Positions 17,195-25,086 of a DNA stretch of 64,000 bases are shown here, piece by piece. Source of the DNA: Laceyella tengchongensis (lineage in GTDB: Bacteria > Bacillota > Bacilli > Thermoactinomycetales > Thermoactinomycetaceae); contig NZ_FXTU01000009.1 of NCBI RefSeq assembly GCF_900182735.1, positions 22,178 through 86,177 of the forward strand, written 5' to 3'. Under the pieces are notes generated by a model that made no database searches, was not told the DNA's origin, and saw only the letters and a program-made list of their open reading frames with translations. Each line of letters opens with the position of its first letter. Position 1 is the first letter of the stretch. The position numbers were made by a program, and so were the translations under genes.

Positions 17195-18664
17195 TCAATT
17201 CAATGACAATGATCCATTTAAAAGCTTAGCCCGTATGTCATTCAACTCATCTACAGCATCAGCAGTTGTCCCACCAGCATCTCTTACTTCTCTCAAACGA
17301 TTAGTGACATATTCAATATATGCGCGAGAGTGATTTCCTCGATGCAATGACTCGCTCCCAACATACTTTCCTTGTGGATGCTTACTGTCAACGTAAGGCA
17401 AAAACACTCCATTCGCTGCAGAGTTTTCGTTTATGCCAAATTCCCTCATCAGCTGTTGAGCTTCTCGCGCTCTCGGATCATTCCAAGGGATAATATGATG
17501 CGCGGCATTAGGATAAGGAGGAGTTTCGACACCTGCCTTCTTGAGCTCTTCACGCAATATAGCGGATGCCTGTGTACCTTCCTTATAATCACCTGCTAAC
17601 TGAGTACGATTACTAACTAAGGTAGAATATCCCTGAGCTGAATTTACTTTTGCTCCACTACTACTATTTGTTTTACTGCTCCCGCCACCCCGATCCGCTT
17701 GAGCATACAAACACTCAATAAAATTCCCATTACCGAATTTAATCAGCGCAAAATATCGTGGGGTCTGCTGGTAACCAAAGCATTTATCAACGTTTTGAAC
17801 AGTAGGCTTTATCTTTGCCACAACTGGGCCTGCATGCTTTTCAATCGCAGCCGTCGCTTTGTTGATAAGCGGTTGTACCAATGGGTACGTACCAGAAGCA
17901 AAACCAACTAAAGTGGCTCCAGCCAAACCAGAGAGAACAGCCCGTTTCCAGTTCAGCTCTTTCCCTCTTAACCAGTCATCCACGCCACTGGTGATGGCCC
18001 CTTCTGTTGCCACCATGGCTCCCATTTTGCTAAAGAGACCGCCTGCCATGCGTTGAACAAAAGCTGGCGCTTTACCAAGGATCTGCTTACCACCACTGAT
18101 GATTGGGCCTAGGAAACGTGATCCTGTGATAGCAGCACCAAGTCCTGGCGCAAACTTCGTCAAGCCAGAAAAGAACGCACTCGCTACTCCACCGCCAATG
18201 GCACCAGCCGCGCCACCAATAGCCGCTCCCAACATCACCGTCTTGTCCACTTTGCCGCCATTAAGTAATGCGCCGAAACCAAGTGAAAGACCCCAGTTCG
18301 CCAACAGCATGAGTCCCAATGGTTCCATCCCAGGAATAAGTAGAAGACCCACTCCAGCAATAATCATCCCAGCTGAAGCAACAGCTTCTTTATTCTCCTT
18401 CACCCATTGCCATGCGCTGTCAAAAGCGTTGGTTGTATTATTCCATAGTGATTGAGTGACTTCCCCCAAATCTTTGTTTTTTACGTTTTCCCATGCTTCA
18501 GATAATCCTTTTTTGAATTTGCTTTTTAATGATTGATAACCTGATGTTAGATCGTTTACCCACTGTGGTCGTCCAAAAAGATCGTCCTTTCGTTCCTCAA
18601 GTGATTGTTCTTTAGGACTTTCATCCACTGAGGCAACCATGTTTTGTCCTGTGAGCACTTGCAT
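17195..18664 (-). CDS. Polymorphic toxin with C-terminal AHH nuclease domain
   Basis: A 489-residue toxin. The N-terminal 90 residues are charged and helical. Gly/Ala-rich hydrophobic segments follow (about residues 95-280), likely membrane-active or delivery-related. A Ser/Gly-rich linker leads to an AHH-type HNH nuclease domain near residue 395 (YPNAAHHIIPWNDPRAREAQ, then an N-rich GINENSAANGVFLP and SLHRGNHSRAY). The AHH motif supplies the metal and catalytic histidines. Start: the ATG at 18664 with AAAGGA 7 nt upstream is preferred over GTG at 18691, which overlaps the pilin-like gene. The immunity gene follows immediately. Confidence 0.85.
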   Translation of the reverse strand: MQVLTGQNMVASVDESPKEQSLEERKDDLFGRPQWVNDLTSGYQSLKSKFKKGLSEAWENVKNKDLGEVTQSLWNNTTNAFDSAWQWVKENKEAVASAGMIIAGVGLLLIPGMEPLGLMLLANWGLSLGFGALLNGGKVDKTVMLGAAIGGAAGAIGGGVASAFFSGLTKFAPGLGAAITGSRFLGPIISGGKQILGKAPAFVQRMAGGLFSKMGAMVATEGAITSGVDDWLRGKELNWKRAVLSGLAGATLVGFASGTYPLVQPLINKATAAIEKHAGPVVAKIKPTVQNVDKCFGYQQTPRYFALIKFGNGNFIECLYAQADRGGGSSKTNSSSGAKVNSAQGYSTLVSNRTQLAGDYKEGTQASAILREELKKAGVETPPYPNAAHHIIPWNDPRAREAQQLMREFGINENSAANGVFLPYVDSKHPQGKYVGSESLHRGNHSRAYIEYVTNRLREVRDAGGTTADAVDELNDIRAKLLNGSLSLN

Positions 18665-18668
18665 GATC

Positions 18669-18821
18669 TTATCCTTTAGTGATCCTTGCACTTCTCATCA
18701 CTTGGTTTAACAATAAAGCCAGTGCAACACCACAGGCGATTACGATGATATATTCCATCGTTGGCGACCCTTTACGACTCTGTAGAACCTTGGCCATTCT
18801 ACCTAAGAATCTTTTCAATAG
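18669..18821 (-). CDS. Flp/Tad pilin-like small protein preceding the toxin
   Basis: A short protein of about 50 residues. Its basic N-terminus is followed by KGSPTMEYIIVIACGVALALLLNQV, which resembles the Flp/TadE prepilin motif (G-[ST]xxxEY then a hydrophobic helix). The TTG start at 18821 has GGAAGGTG 8 nt upstream; the frame could begin at 18854. It ends 4 bp before the toxin start, so the two are co-transcribed and it may help display or export the toxin. That role is inference. Confidence 0.6.
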   Translation of the reverse strand, partial: LLKRFLGRMAKVLQSRKGSPTMEYIIVIACGVALALLLNQVMRSARITKG

Positions 18822-18935
18822 GCGTTCACCTTCCGATTGATGTTTTGTGTACAATCCTATTTTATGTCAACCGGAAATGTCAGGAAATAGATTAAGTTAT
18901 AAACTTTTTATATTAGCAAAAATAAATAAAAAGAC

Positions 18936-18962
18936 AAAAGCAACGGAATCTCCGTTGCTTGC
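18936..18962 (-). terminator. Terminator after protease gene
   Basis: AAGCAACGGA/TCCGTTGCTTTTG hairpin with T-rich tail on the minus strand. Confidence 0.7.
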
Positions 18963-19002
18963 AATAAACCAACATTGAAACGATACACTTGAAAATGATT
19001 TT

Positions 19003-20424
19003 TCATACCGATGAGTTAATACTGTGTTTATACCAATCCAATACGGGTGCAACAATAGATGTCATGATTTTCGGATCGGGATCAGGTGAAATTTCCATCT
19101 CAGGTGCATCTGGATAAAATTTTCTCAAAAACAGATTGATACATATCCAAATATCAATTGTTCTATACTCTATAAGAGACATCCACTTATCCAACTCTTC
19201 CTTTGTTGTTGTACTTAGTAGTGCATATGCCCACACTTCCCTTACACCGCATTCACTTGATTCTTTGTGTACCTTACTCCAATATTTTTCTCTCTCTAAC
19301 TGGTCAACGGGGTCTCCTAAACCCTGTATAGCCACTTTTTTTACCATCGGAGACTCATCATTTGTATGTCTCCATATTTCATCCCTTGTTAGCTTTTCTT
19401 TTTTGATCAACATTGTTAAGGCCAAAGCTCTCTCCAATGGATTTTTGGATAGAATAGATTGATTTTCATCGGTTACCTTTACTAACGGCTCTGTAGATGG
19501 CGGTTTACTATTCCGGTAGCCCTCTTTTAATAATTGAATGGCCTTATCTCCATTTACAATTGGAGCTGGAAAATCCTCTATAACGTCCCCTACCTCTGTT
19601 AACGAATTTCGTATATCATTTGGAGTAAACTCTGGCATGATGGACATAAGGTATGCACACAAACCAGCAACCACGGTGGAAGCACCACAAGTGCCTCCAA
19701 AGTAATTCAATCCTTCTCCCGTTAAACTAGGTAAAGGTAAGTATGTATAGGGGGCGAGTAGATCAGGCCTCCAATAACCATCGCCGTTTAAACCATACGA
19801 TGCTGAAGGATGTTGTTCATACCTGCTTTTTTCATTCACTCCTTTATCGTTAAATCCACCAACTACAAAAAACGAATTAGGATGTAAATTGTTAAGGGCT
19901 TTGGAATTTCCCCCAGCCGCAACAACTAACAGCCCAGCATCTAAAGCTGGTTGCATAGCCTGCACATCTATATCTTGATTCGTTGGAGACATCCAACCAA
20001 ATGGTTGTGGAACCCACAAATTTAATAAAATTCTAGCATTCCAGTCTTGATCCAATATCCATTCTAAACCTGCCTTTATTCGATCTGGTTTGCTTGTAGG
20101 AAGGAAAATAAAGTTTGCCGATGGTGCTAAGCCTGAATACAAATTCCCTTTGAATTCCAATGATTGATGGGCTAAAAGGCTAAGAACCATTAATCCATGT
20201 TCAGTATCTCTCGTTACTTTTTCTGTTAATGGCTCCTCAAACACATCCGAACAGGTAATGGTAAGATCTTTATGGACTTTGACCTGCTTTACCCTACCTT
20301 TTAAATGGTGTAAGGAAATATGGGGAACAATATAATCCAAAATAATAATACCAATTACCTGACCTGAATTTTCTTCAAGCGGTTCCTTAAGTCCGATTCT
20401 TTTCCAAGTGGGTTCAACGATCAT
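19003..20424 (-). CDS. Subtilisin-like (S8) serine protease with C-terminal helical extension
   Basis: A 473-residue protein with a divergent S8 core. The catalytic Asp is in GIIILDYI (about residue 30), His in DTEHGLMVLSLL (about 76), and Ser in GGTCGASTVVAGL (about 260). No signal peptide is seen, so it is probably cytoplasmic. The C-terminal 170 residues contain helical, HEAT-like stretches (ERALALTMLIKKEKL, VKKVAIQGLG). Such fusions occur in defence or conflict systems, but none is recognised here. Start: ATG at 20424 with GGGAGTGG about 8 nt upstream. It lies upstream of the toxin operon but behind its own terminator. Confidence 0.75.
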   Translation of the reverse strand: MIVEPTWKRIGLKEPLEENSGQVIGIIILDYIVPHISLHHLKGRVKQVKVHKDLTITCSDVFEEPLTEKVTRDTEHGLMVLSLLAHQSLEFKGNLYSGLAPSANFIFLPTSKPDRIKAGLEWILDQDWNARILLNLWVPQPFGWMSPTNQDIDVQAMQPALDAGLLVVAAGGNSKALNNLHPNSFFVVGGFNDKGVNEKSRYEQHPSASYGLNGDGYWRPDLLAPYTYLPLPSLTGEGLNYFGGTCGASTVVAGLCAYLMSIMPEFTPNDIRNSLTEVGDVIEDFPAPIVNGDKAIQLLKEGYRNSKPPSTEPLVKVTDENQSILSKNPLERALALTMLIKKEKLTRDEIWRHTNDESPMVKKVAIQGLGDPVDQLEREKYWSKVHKESSECGVREVWAYALLSTTTKEELDKWMSLIEYRTIDIWICINLFLRKFYPDAPEMEISPDPDPKIMTSIVAPVLDWYKHSINSSV

Positions 20425-20500
20425 CGTTTGATCCACTCCCATAGTAAATTTTAATAACCATGATGTCTAAGCCAAAGTTCTAAGCCGAAAGTTTTCAATA

Positions 20501-20677
20501 TTATTCCAAGTCCGTTATTAAAACCATATTTAAATCGTTCAACAGCATCTTGCAACACGTCTTTCTTAATCCGAAGTCAGCTGCACGAGATGTTTGAATG
20601 ATTTCATTTACAAACCGAGCCTCTTGGTAAAATCCCTTACGAAAGATTTCTGTGAAGAAACTATTATCCGGCTTCAT
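20501..20677 (-). CDS. Hypothetical 58-residue frame
   Basis: Frame MKPDNSFFTEIFRKGFYQEARF...LITDLE with an AGAGAG site before the ATG. Not recognised. It lies between the protease and a truncated amidase and may be a fragment of a larger gene. Confidence 0.35.
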   Translation of the reverse strand: MKPDNSFFTEIFRKGFYQEARFVNEIIQTSRAADFGLRKTCCKMLLNDLNMVLITDLE

Positions 20678-20719
20678 TATAATCTCTCTAGGTATTGTAT
20701 TTCGAAGCCCTTCTCTGAT

Positions 20720-20896
20720 TCACCTTTTTTTATGGCTCATCTCTAGCTTTGCAAAAGACGGTAATGAAAATACAAACTCGATCAGCCGTGCTTCCACCAA
20801 CTCTGCCAATTGCAACGCAACATCTGCCTCCCTAAGTCCAAAACCAACTGCACCCGTGTCTGGGCCACCATGCCCAGGATCAATGACTACTTTCAT
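20720..20896 (-). pseudogene. N-terminal remnant of phage amidase (Amidase_3)
   Basis: The frame begins MKVVIDPGHGGPDTGAVG followed by LREADVALQLAELVEARL, the start of an N-acetylmuramoyl-L-alanine amidase with the zinc-binding His of DPGHGG. Homology ends after about 40 codons and the frame stops at 58. It starts 2 bp after the holin copy B stop, the normal holin-lysin order. Confidence 0.8.
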
Positions 20897-20898
20897 CT

Positions 20899-21316
20899 TT
20901 ATCCTTCTCCTTTCCTTTTCCGTAAGATCTCAATTCCTTTCTGAAGCTGTGGAGGGATAGGCAGCCCCATTCGGCCCGCATTCTCCAGAATGGAAAGCAC
21001 CTCATTAACCAAATAAAAAAGCACCGTTCCATCTAGGAACAAGTGCTGATTCCCCAATGAGGTATCGATAAGATGGGCCACCGCAATAAGCGCGAATACC
21101 ATCACTTTTTTGGTGATTCCCATCATCCCCACCTGACTGGATAACTTCCCTTCTTTACAGGCCGCGAAAAAGCCACTCACATAGTCAATCACTACAAAAA
21201 TCAACAGAGCCTTTAATGAATTTGACCACCCCCCCATACAGTTAGGCCACCAATCCACCTACGGCCCCAACAGAAAATTTAAAAATAAACTCACTCCAGT
21301 TTTCAATGATCTGCAT
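20899..21316 (-). pseudogene. Phage holin, frameshifted (copy B)
   Basis: Same sequence as copy A at 15609-16020, including the G7 run and the TAA before it. The C-terminus differs slightly (RKRKGEG). Confidence 0.7.
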
Positions 21317-21563
21317 CGTACAACCTCTGTAAAACATGAAAAAGCGACTTACTGATAAAAATCCAGTAAAGCCGCCTTCAGCTCGCTTAATATTGATTTC
21401 AATTCTTCCAATGAAGAAGACTGATCAAAGTTCATAGAAGAGACCTTCTCACAAAACACCTCTTTCGGATCAGGAGGCTGAGGGGTAGGAGGAGCAGGAA
21501 CATGTCGCTGAACAATATCGGTTGCCAACTAAATTAATTCCGACAGATTATCATCGGCAAAAT

Positions 21564-21594
21564 GAAAAGGGCTCCGCAATCGAGGAACCCTTTA
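21564..21594 (-). terminator. Terminator at repeat copy B
   Basis: Hairpin as in copy A, with one stem mismatch (CGAGG for CGCGG). Confidence 0.5.
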
Positions 21595-21597
21595 TGT

Positions 21598-21658
21598 TTG
21601 GCGGAGAGAGAGGGATTCGAACCCTCGGTACGGGTTACCCCGCACAACGGTTTTCGAG
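21598..21658 (-). other. att site: 3' half of tRNA-Ser(CGA), perfect copy
   Basis: 61 bp identical to 35712-35772, which is the 3' half of the intact tRNA-Ser. The repeat ends within the anticodon loop, a typical tyrosine-integrase crossover point. With the integrase at 34.5 kb this defines a 14.1-kb element between the two copies. Confidence 0.92.
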
Positions 21659-21744
21659 TTCGATTTCATACCCTCCTCTTAGGTTTACGGGGGTTTAATA
21701 CACCTTAATTTAAAGGGTTTATTCATCTCTAAGTTTACCTATGT

Positions 21745-21797
21745 TCAGGTCAAAATAAGTCGCGTGGTAGAACGTTTGGTAGAACAAATGGTAGAAG
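21745..21797 (-). pseudogene. Integrase 3'-end remnant beside att
   Basis: The minus frame STICSTKRSTTRLILT-TGA is shared with 62181-62233. The two nucleotide differences between the copies are both third-position synonymous changes in this frame, which argues for former coding. Confidence 0.55.
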
Positions 21798-21864
21798 GTT
21801 CTTCCTCACCATTTCCTTAATGGATATACAACCCGACCTTTTAAAAAGTCGGGCCATTTCAAAT

Positions 21865-22045
21865 TTATTCTTTCACTTTTAGTAATCGCAATCCGTTTAA
21901 CGTAACAATCAATGTTGCGCCCATATCCGCGAAGATTGCCATCCAGAGAGTCCGCCAACCCGGAATGATGAGTAACAGAGCTAATGTCTTGATTACTAAG
22001 GAGAAAGTAATATTTTGTTAAATGATTCGTAAGGCTTGTCGGCTT
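21865..22045 (-). pseudogene. C-terminal fragment of heavy-metal P-type ATPase
   Basis: The frame RQALRII-TAA-QNITFSLVIKTLALLL, then GADMGA-type FADMGATLIVTLNGLRLLKVKE-TAA, is the last two TM helices of a CadA/ZntA-type ATPase. It has an internal stop and no upstream domains. A CCCGAC/GTCGGG hairpin follows at 21831-21853. Confidence 0.8.
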
Positions 22046-22047
22046 AA

Positions 22048-22200
22048 TTATCCACAGCATTGTGGGTAAATCAACCATACTTATCAACATTTTATACACA
22101 CGAATGACTCTTACTTATTACTAGTCCAAATAATGTTATACACATTATCCACAGACCCTACTACTATTACTACTGTTTTGTTATAAACATATAAGATAAT
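22048..22200 (+). other. oriC-like element: DnaA-box cluster, GC segment and DnaA-trios
   Basis: Six DnaA-box-like 9-mers lie within 106 bp. Two are exact TTATCCACA (22048-22056 and 22145-22153). Four have one mismatch: TTACCCACA inverted at 22061, TTATCAACA at 22081, and TTATACACA at 22092 and 22136. The last two boxes are adjacent and followed by GACC and then triplets CTA-CTA-CTA-TTA-CTA-CTG (22158-22175) and an AT-rich stretch. That is the layout of the Bacillus basal unwinding system (boxes, GC cluster, DnaA-trios). No dnaA or dnaN gene is near. Confidence 0.7.
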
Positions 22201-22266
22201 AGAAAGAGTTAACTTCAACAGAACACTGGAAACGGTACAAAAAAATAAAGCCTCAGTTGGGCTTAT

Positions 22267-22443
22267 TCATACACTCGCTTTTTTCTCTTTAATGAGTTCA
22301 AGTTTCCGTTGCTTCACTTGATCCAACTCGTCAAAGTCATACGGTTGGACTTCATAATACTTCACAACGTCTCCCTCAATCATTCCTATTTTAAACGGTT
22401 CATCCTTGATGTAGTACCGTTCCCACACTTGCCAGTATTGTTA
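22267..22443 (-). pseudogene. C-terminal fragment of unidentified phage-type gene
   Basis: The frame YWQVWERYYIKDEPFKIG...KQRKLELIKEKKASV-TGA is preceded by an in-frame TAA and has no start. The composition is protein-like; family not recognised. A GCC/GGGC hairpin overlaps the stop (22245-22268). Confidence 0.5.
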
Positions 22444-22545
22444 GAGTGGATAGCTAAAGTAGAGATAGTTATAGGCGCACTAAGGTGCAACCTATGATTG
22501 ACATTAACGAAAATGCCACAAACCGCTTTTTATGGTTCAGTCAAT

Positions 22546-23370
22546 TCACCTATATTTAGCGAGAAGGTTTCTTGCATGGCGATGTAAAGGCCCTGCAAGA
22601 GCAATGTAATCACCTTTATCAATTCGGCGGAGCATCCGAGTGATAACATAAAGTTGGGCTTGGATTCCTTCTGGAGTATTAAGAATATCGGCAAAGATTT
22701 CATATACCCGTTTCGCTATTTTGGGAACTAGTAAACTATAACAATATAAAGTGGCAGCATCATATCCGGCAGGTGCCAAGCCCCAACCTTCCCAATCAAG
22801 AATAGTCAGCTCTGGAGCCATTAAGTTAGCCCAATGTAAATCCCTATGGGCTGTAGTCCATTTAGTCACTTTAGAGTTAACATCATCACCATAAAAAACT
22901 AAAAATTGATGGGTGACGTCTTCTTGATTCGTTAAAATACGATCTGTTTCCCAACAAGAAAGCTTTAAAAGAGAATTACGTAATGCAAACCACCAATTTT
23001 CCGGGAGATCAATATAAGCTCTAATTTCCTGTGTGGAAGAACAGACAAGACCTTTAACAAAAGACATTAACTCTGCCCGCAATTGAATTTTCCCATCTTC
23101 CCACTCGTAAATATCAATCACATAAGGTTTTGGGATTCCTTTAATGTTATTAGCGGCAAAATTACCTTCCCACCAAACTTCTTGTATCCACTTTTTCCTT
23201 TCGGAAACTACACGGAGCCAAAACTCATCCTGATTCCGAATGGCTTTGGAGCCAATGGATCGATCATGCCATCCGAAAGTTGGTTTCCCCTGTAAGACTA
23301 CATTAAAATAGGAGGTAGCGTTCAATATAGCTTTAGACATATATGTTCGATAATCTTCCAACCCATCCAC
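22546..23370 (-). CDS. APH-family kinase-like phosphotransferase
   Basis: A 274-residue protein with the APH/choline-kinase fold signatures: catalytic loop HRDLHWANLM (Asp177, Asn182) and metal-binding ILDWEGWG (Asp192). The N-terminal lobe is short and lacks an obvious nucleotide-binding Gly loop, as is common in this superfamily. The GTG start has AGGAGGAG upstream and lies 2 bp after the ATPase stop. It is the last gene of a four-gene operon with the ATPase, radical SAM and NAT-like genes. The substrate may be a small molecule made by the operon rather than an antibiotic; that is inference. Confidence 0.8.
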   Translation of the reverse strand: MDGLEDYRTYMSKAILNATSYFNVVLQGKPTFGWHDRSIGSKAIRNQDEFWLRVVSERKKWIQEVWWEGNFAANNIKGIPKPYVIDIYEWEDGKIQLRAELMSFVKGLVCSSTQEIRAYIDLPENWWFALRNSLLKLSCWETDRILTNQEDVTHQFLVFYGDDVNSKVTKWTTAHRDLHWANLMAPELTILDWEGWGLAPAGYDAATLYCYSLLVPKIAKRVYEIFADILNTPEGIQAQLYVITRMLRRIDKGDYIALAGPLHRHARNLLAKYR

Positions 23371-23372
23371 TG

Positions 23373-24110
23373 TTACTCCTCCTCATTCAAAATATAACGC
23401 AAATAAAAATCCGGGTCTTCCAAATAACGGCGCCAGTGGTTAACTAAAGAAGTCTCCTTCCAAGGAACCCTTTCAATCCCATGAGGCCCTAGTTCGATAA
23501 TTTCTGAGCCAGGGAGTGCTGTCAACAGTGGAGAATGAGTGGCACAGATCACCTGTCCTCCTATGGTAGCCAGACGATGAATGAGAGCAATGAGACGCAA
23601 ACAGGAAGAAAAGGAAAGCGCCGCCTCTGGCTCATCCATTAGATATAAGCCAGGATCAGAAAACATTGTATTAAGCACGGTGAGGAATCCCTCACCGTGG
23701 CTCATTTCCATCACATTTTCCTCCCAATATCCCGGTAAACCTGTAACAAAAGACATAAATCCAAAAGCAGTCTCTGCCCGTAAAAAGTAACCTTTCCTAC
23801 TCCTTGGAGATGCAAAACGTTTTGCCCAAATAGGAGTATAGTGTAATTCTACAACTTCTCCCAACGGTGTTTTGGGACGGTCGTTCACAAACTTACGCCC
23901 TGCACGGCCTCCATGCGCATCCAATCCATAAGCTTCGGCAATCGCTTCAACAATCGTCGACTTTCCTGACCCATTTTCACCTACCAAAAAGGTGACGGGT
24001 TTTGTAAACTTAAACCCCTTCTCTATAATCTGCCTAACTGCTGGAACATTAAATGGCCATTGATTTTGGTTTGCTGAATCGATTTGGCAAGAAACTTTAT
24101 TTATAATCAA
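23373..24110 (-). CDS. SMC-like AAA ATPase
   Basis: A 245-residue ATPase: Walker A FLVGENGSGKSTIVEAIA (about residues 42-58), signature MSHGEGFL, Walker B LYLMDEPEAALS and an H-loop CATHSPLL. The size fits small AAA_21-type stand-alone ATPases rather than an ABC transporter, and no membrane partner is near. TTG start at 24110 with AAAGGGTGG 7 nt upstream, 4 bp after the radical SAM stop. It is third in the operon; its role with the radical SAM enzyme is unknown. Confidence 0.85.
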   Translation of the reverse strand: MIINKVSCQIDSANQNQWPFNVPAVRQIIEKGFKFTKPVTFLVGENGSGKSTIVEAIAEAYGLDAHGGRAGRKFVNDRPKTPLGEVVELHYTPIWAKRFASPRSRKGYFLRAETAFGFMSFVTGLPGYWEENVMEMSHGEGFLTVLNTMFSDPGLYLMDEPEAALSFSSCLRLIALIHRLATIGGQVICATHSPLLTALPGSEIIELGPHGIERVPWKETSLVNHWRRYLEDPDFYLRYILNEEE

Positions 24111-24114
24111 CTAT

Positions 24115-25074
24115 TTACCACCCTTTATTATCTCCTCCATAATAATCTGGCCAGCAAATTCTACCCGGATGACATGGGTTACAAGCTGGGGAACACTTTG
24201 GTGGACACTGTGGCTCACAGAGGTCTTTTGGTCTACACTTTGTTTCCGGCCAACATTCATCATCGTCATCATCAGAACCCATATATATAAAATATTCCTT
24301 AAGTTGTTCGCGTGCATTTACTACTTCCTGACTCGATAACAACTCAATTAGCGATTGTTTCAACACATTCCCCAAAGTCATCCACCGGGAAAATACACAC
24401 GGCCAAACATCACCTGACGGGGAAATCGCCAAAACTCCATCCGCGCAACCTCCACACAACTGATCTAGTCCAGGTTGAGCATCCCGGACGCCTCTGCCAA
24501 CTTGACGTAAATTATCATAACCAATTTTATTTTCGTCCACACCCAAGTCAATTAGTAACTGTTTCGCCTGCTCTACCCGCTGATCCTCTTGTACCCCAAT
24601 AATCCCTGCCCGTATAGGAATTTTACGTCGAACAGCCTCTTTAATCCCTGCTTTCGTTGATTCAAAGCTTTTTCGATTTGTAATGGACGCATGTTCATTT
24701 GCATCATCAGAGTACCAACTAGTTGCTAATGATACACCCATTTCAGAAAACAAATCCCATTGAGATGGGGTAATATAAACCAAGTTTGAAAAAACCTCTA
24801 CCTCAATCCCTCGTTCAACAGCCAACCTCAACAGTTCCGAAAAATTAGGATGTAGTGTTGGTTCTCCCCCAATGAATTGCAATGAATTTACACCAAGGTC
24901 TGCTGCATCCTCAATAACCCGTGCCCAACTATCCTTAGTCATATGCCCGTGTGTTCCATTAGGTCCACTAGCGGCATAGCAGTGTGTGCATTCTAACTGA
25001 CACTTTCCAGTGATTTCAAGCCACAAGAAATTTAGTGATTTCTTTCCGTTTGATTCAATATGATGATTAAACAT
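24115..25074 (-). CDS. Radical SAM/SPASM-like enzyme with C-x-P-repeat tail
   Basis: A 319-residue radical SAM enzyme. The CxxxCxxC cluster motif is CQLECTHC (Cys25, 29, 32), followed by QFIGGEPTLHPNF. A SPASM-like auxiliary Cys region reads LCGGCADGVLAISPSGDVWPC (about residues 210-230). The last 50 residues are unusual: after a run of Asp, eight cysteines each open a C-x-P triplet (CWP, CRP, CEP, CPP, CSP, CNP, CHP, CWP), ending in a Gly-rich DYYGGDNKGW. Such a tail could bind metal or act as a built-in peptide substrate. ATG with GAGGGGGG upstream, 12 bp after the NAT-like gene. Family firm; reaction unknown. Confidence 0.88.
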   Translation of the reverse strand: MFNHHIESNGKKSLNFLWLEITGKCQLECTHCYAASGPNGTHGHMTKDSWARVIEDAADLGVNSLQFIGGEPTLHPNFSELLRLAVERGIEVEVFSNLVYITPSQWDLFSEMGVSLATSWYSDDANEHASITNRKSFESTKAGIKEAVRRKIPIRAGIIGVQEDQRVEQAKQLLIDLGVDENKIGYDNLRQVGRGVRDAQPGLDQLCGGCADGVLAISPSGDVWPCVFSRWMTLGNVLKQSLIELLSSQEVVNAREQLKEYFIYMGSDDDDDECWPETKCRPKDLCEPQCPPKCSPACNPCHPGRICWPDYYGGDNKGW

Positions 25075-25086
25075 TATTTTCCCCCC

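Larger units (their letters stand above)
20910..21658. repeat. 750-bp direct repeat, copy B
   Basis: Partner of 15614-16363. The two copies bracket the toxin/protease segment. Confidence 0.9.
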
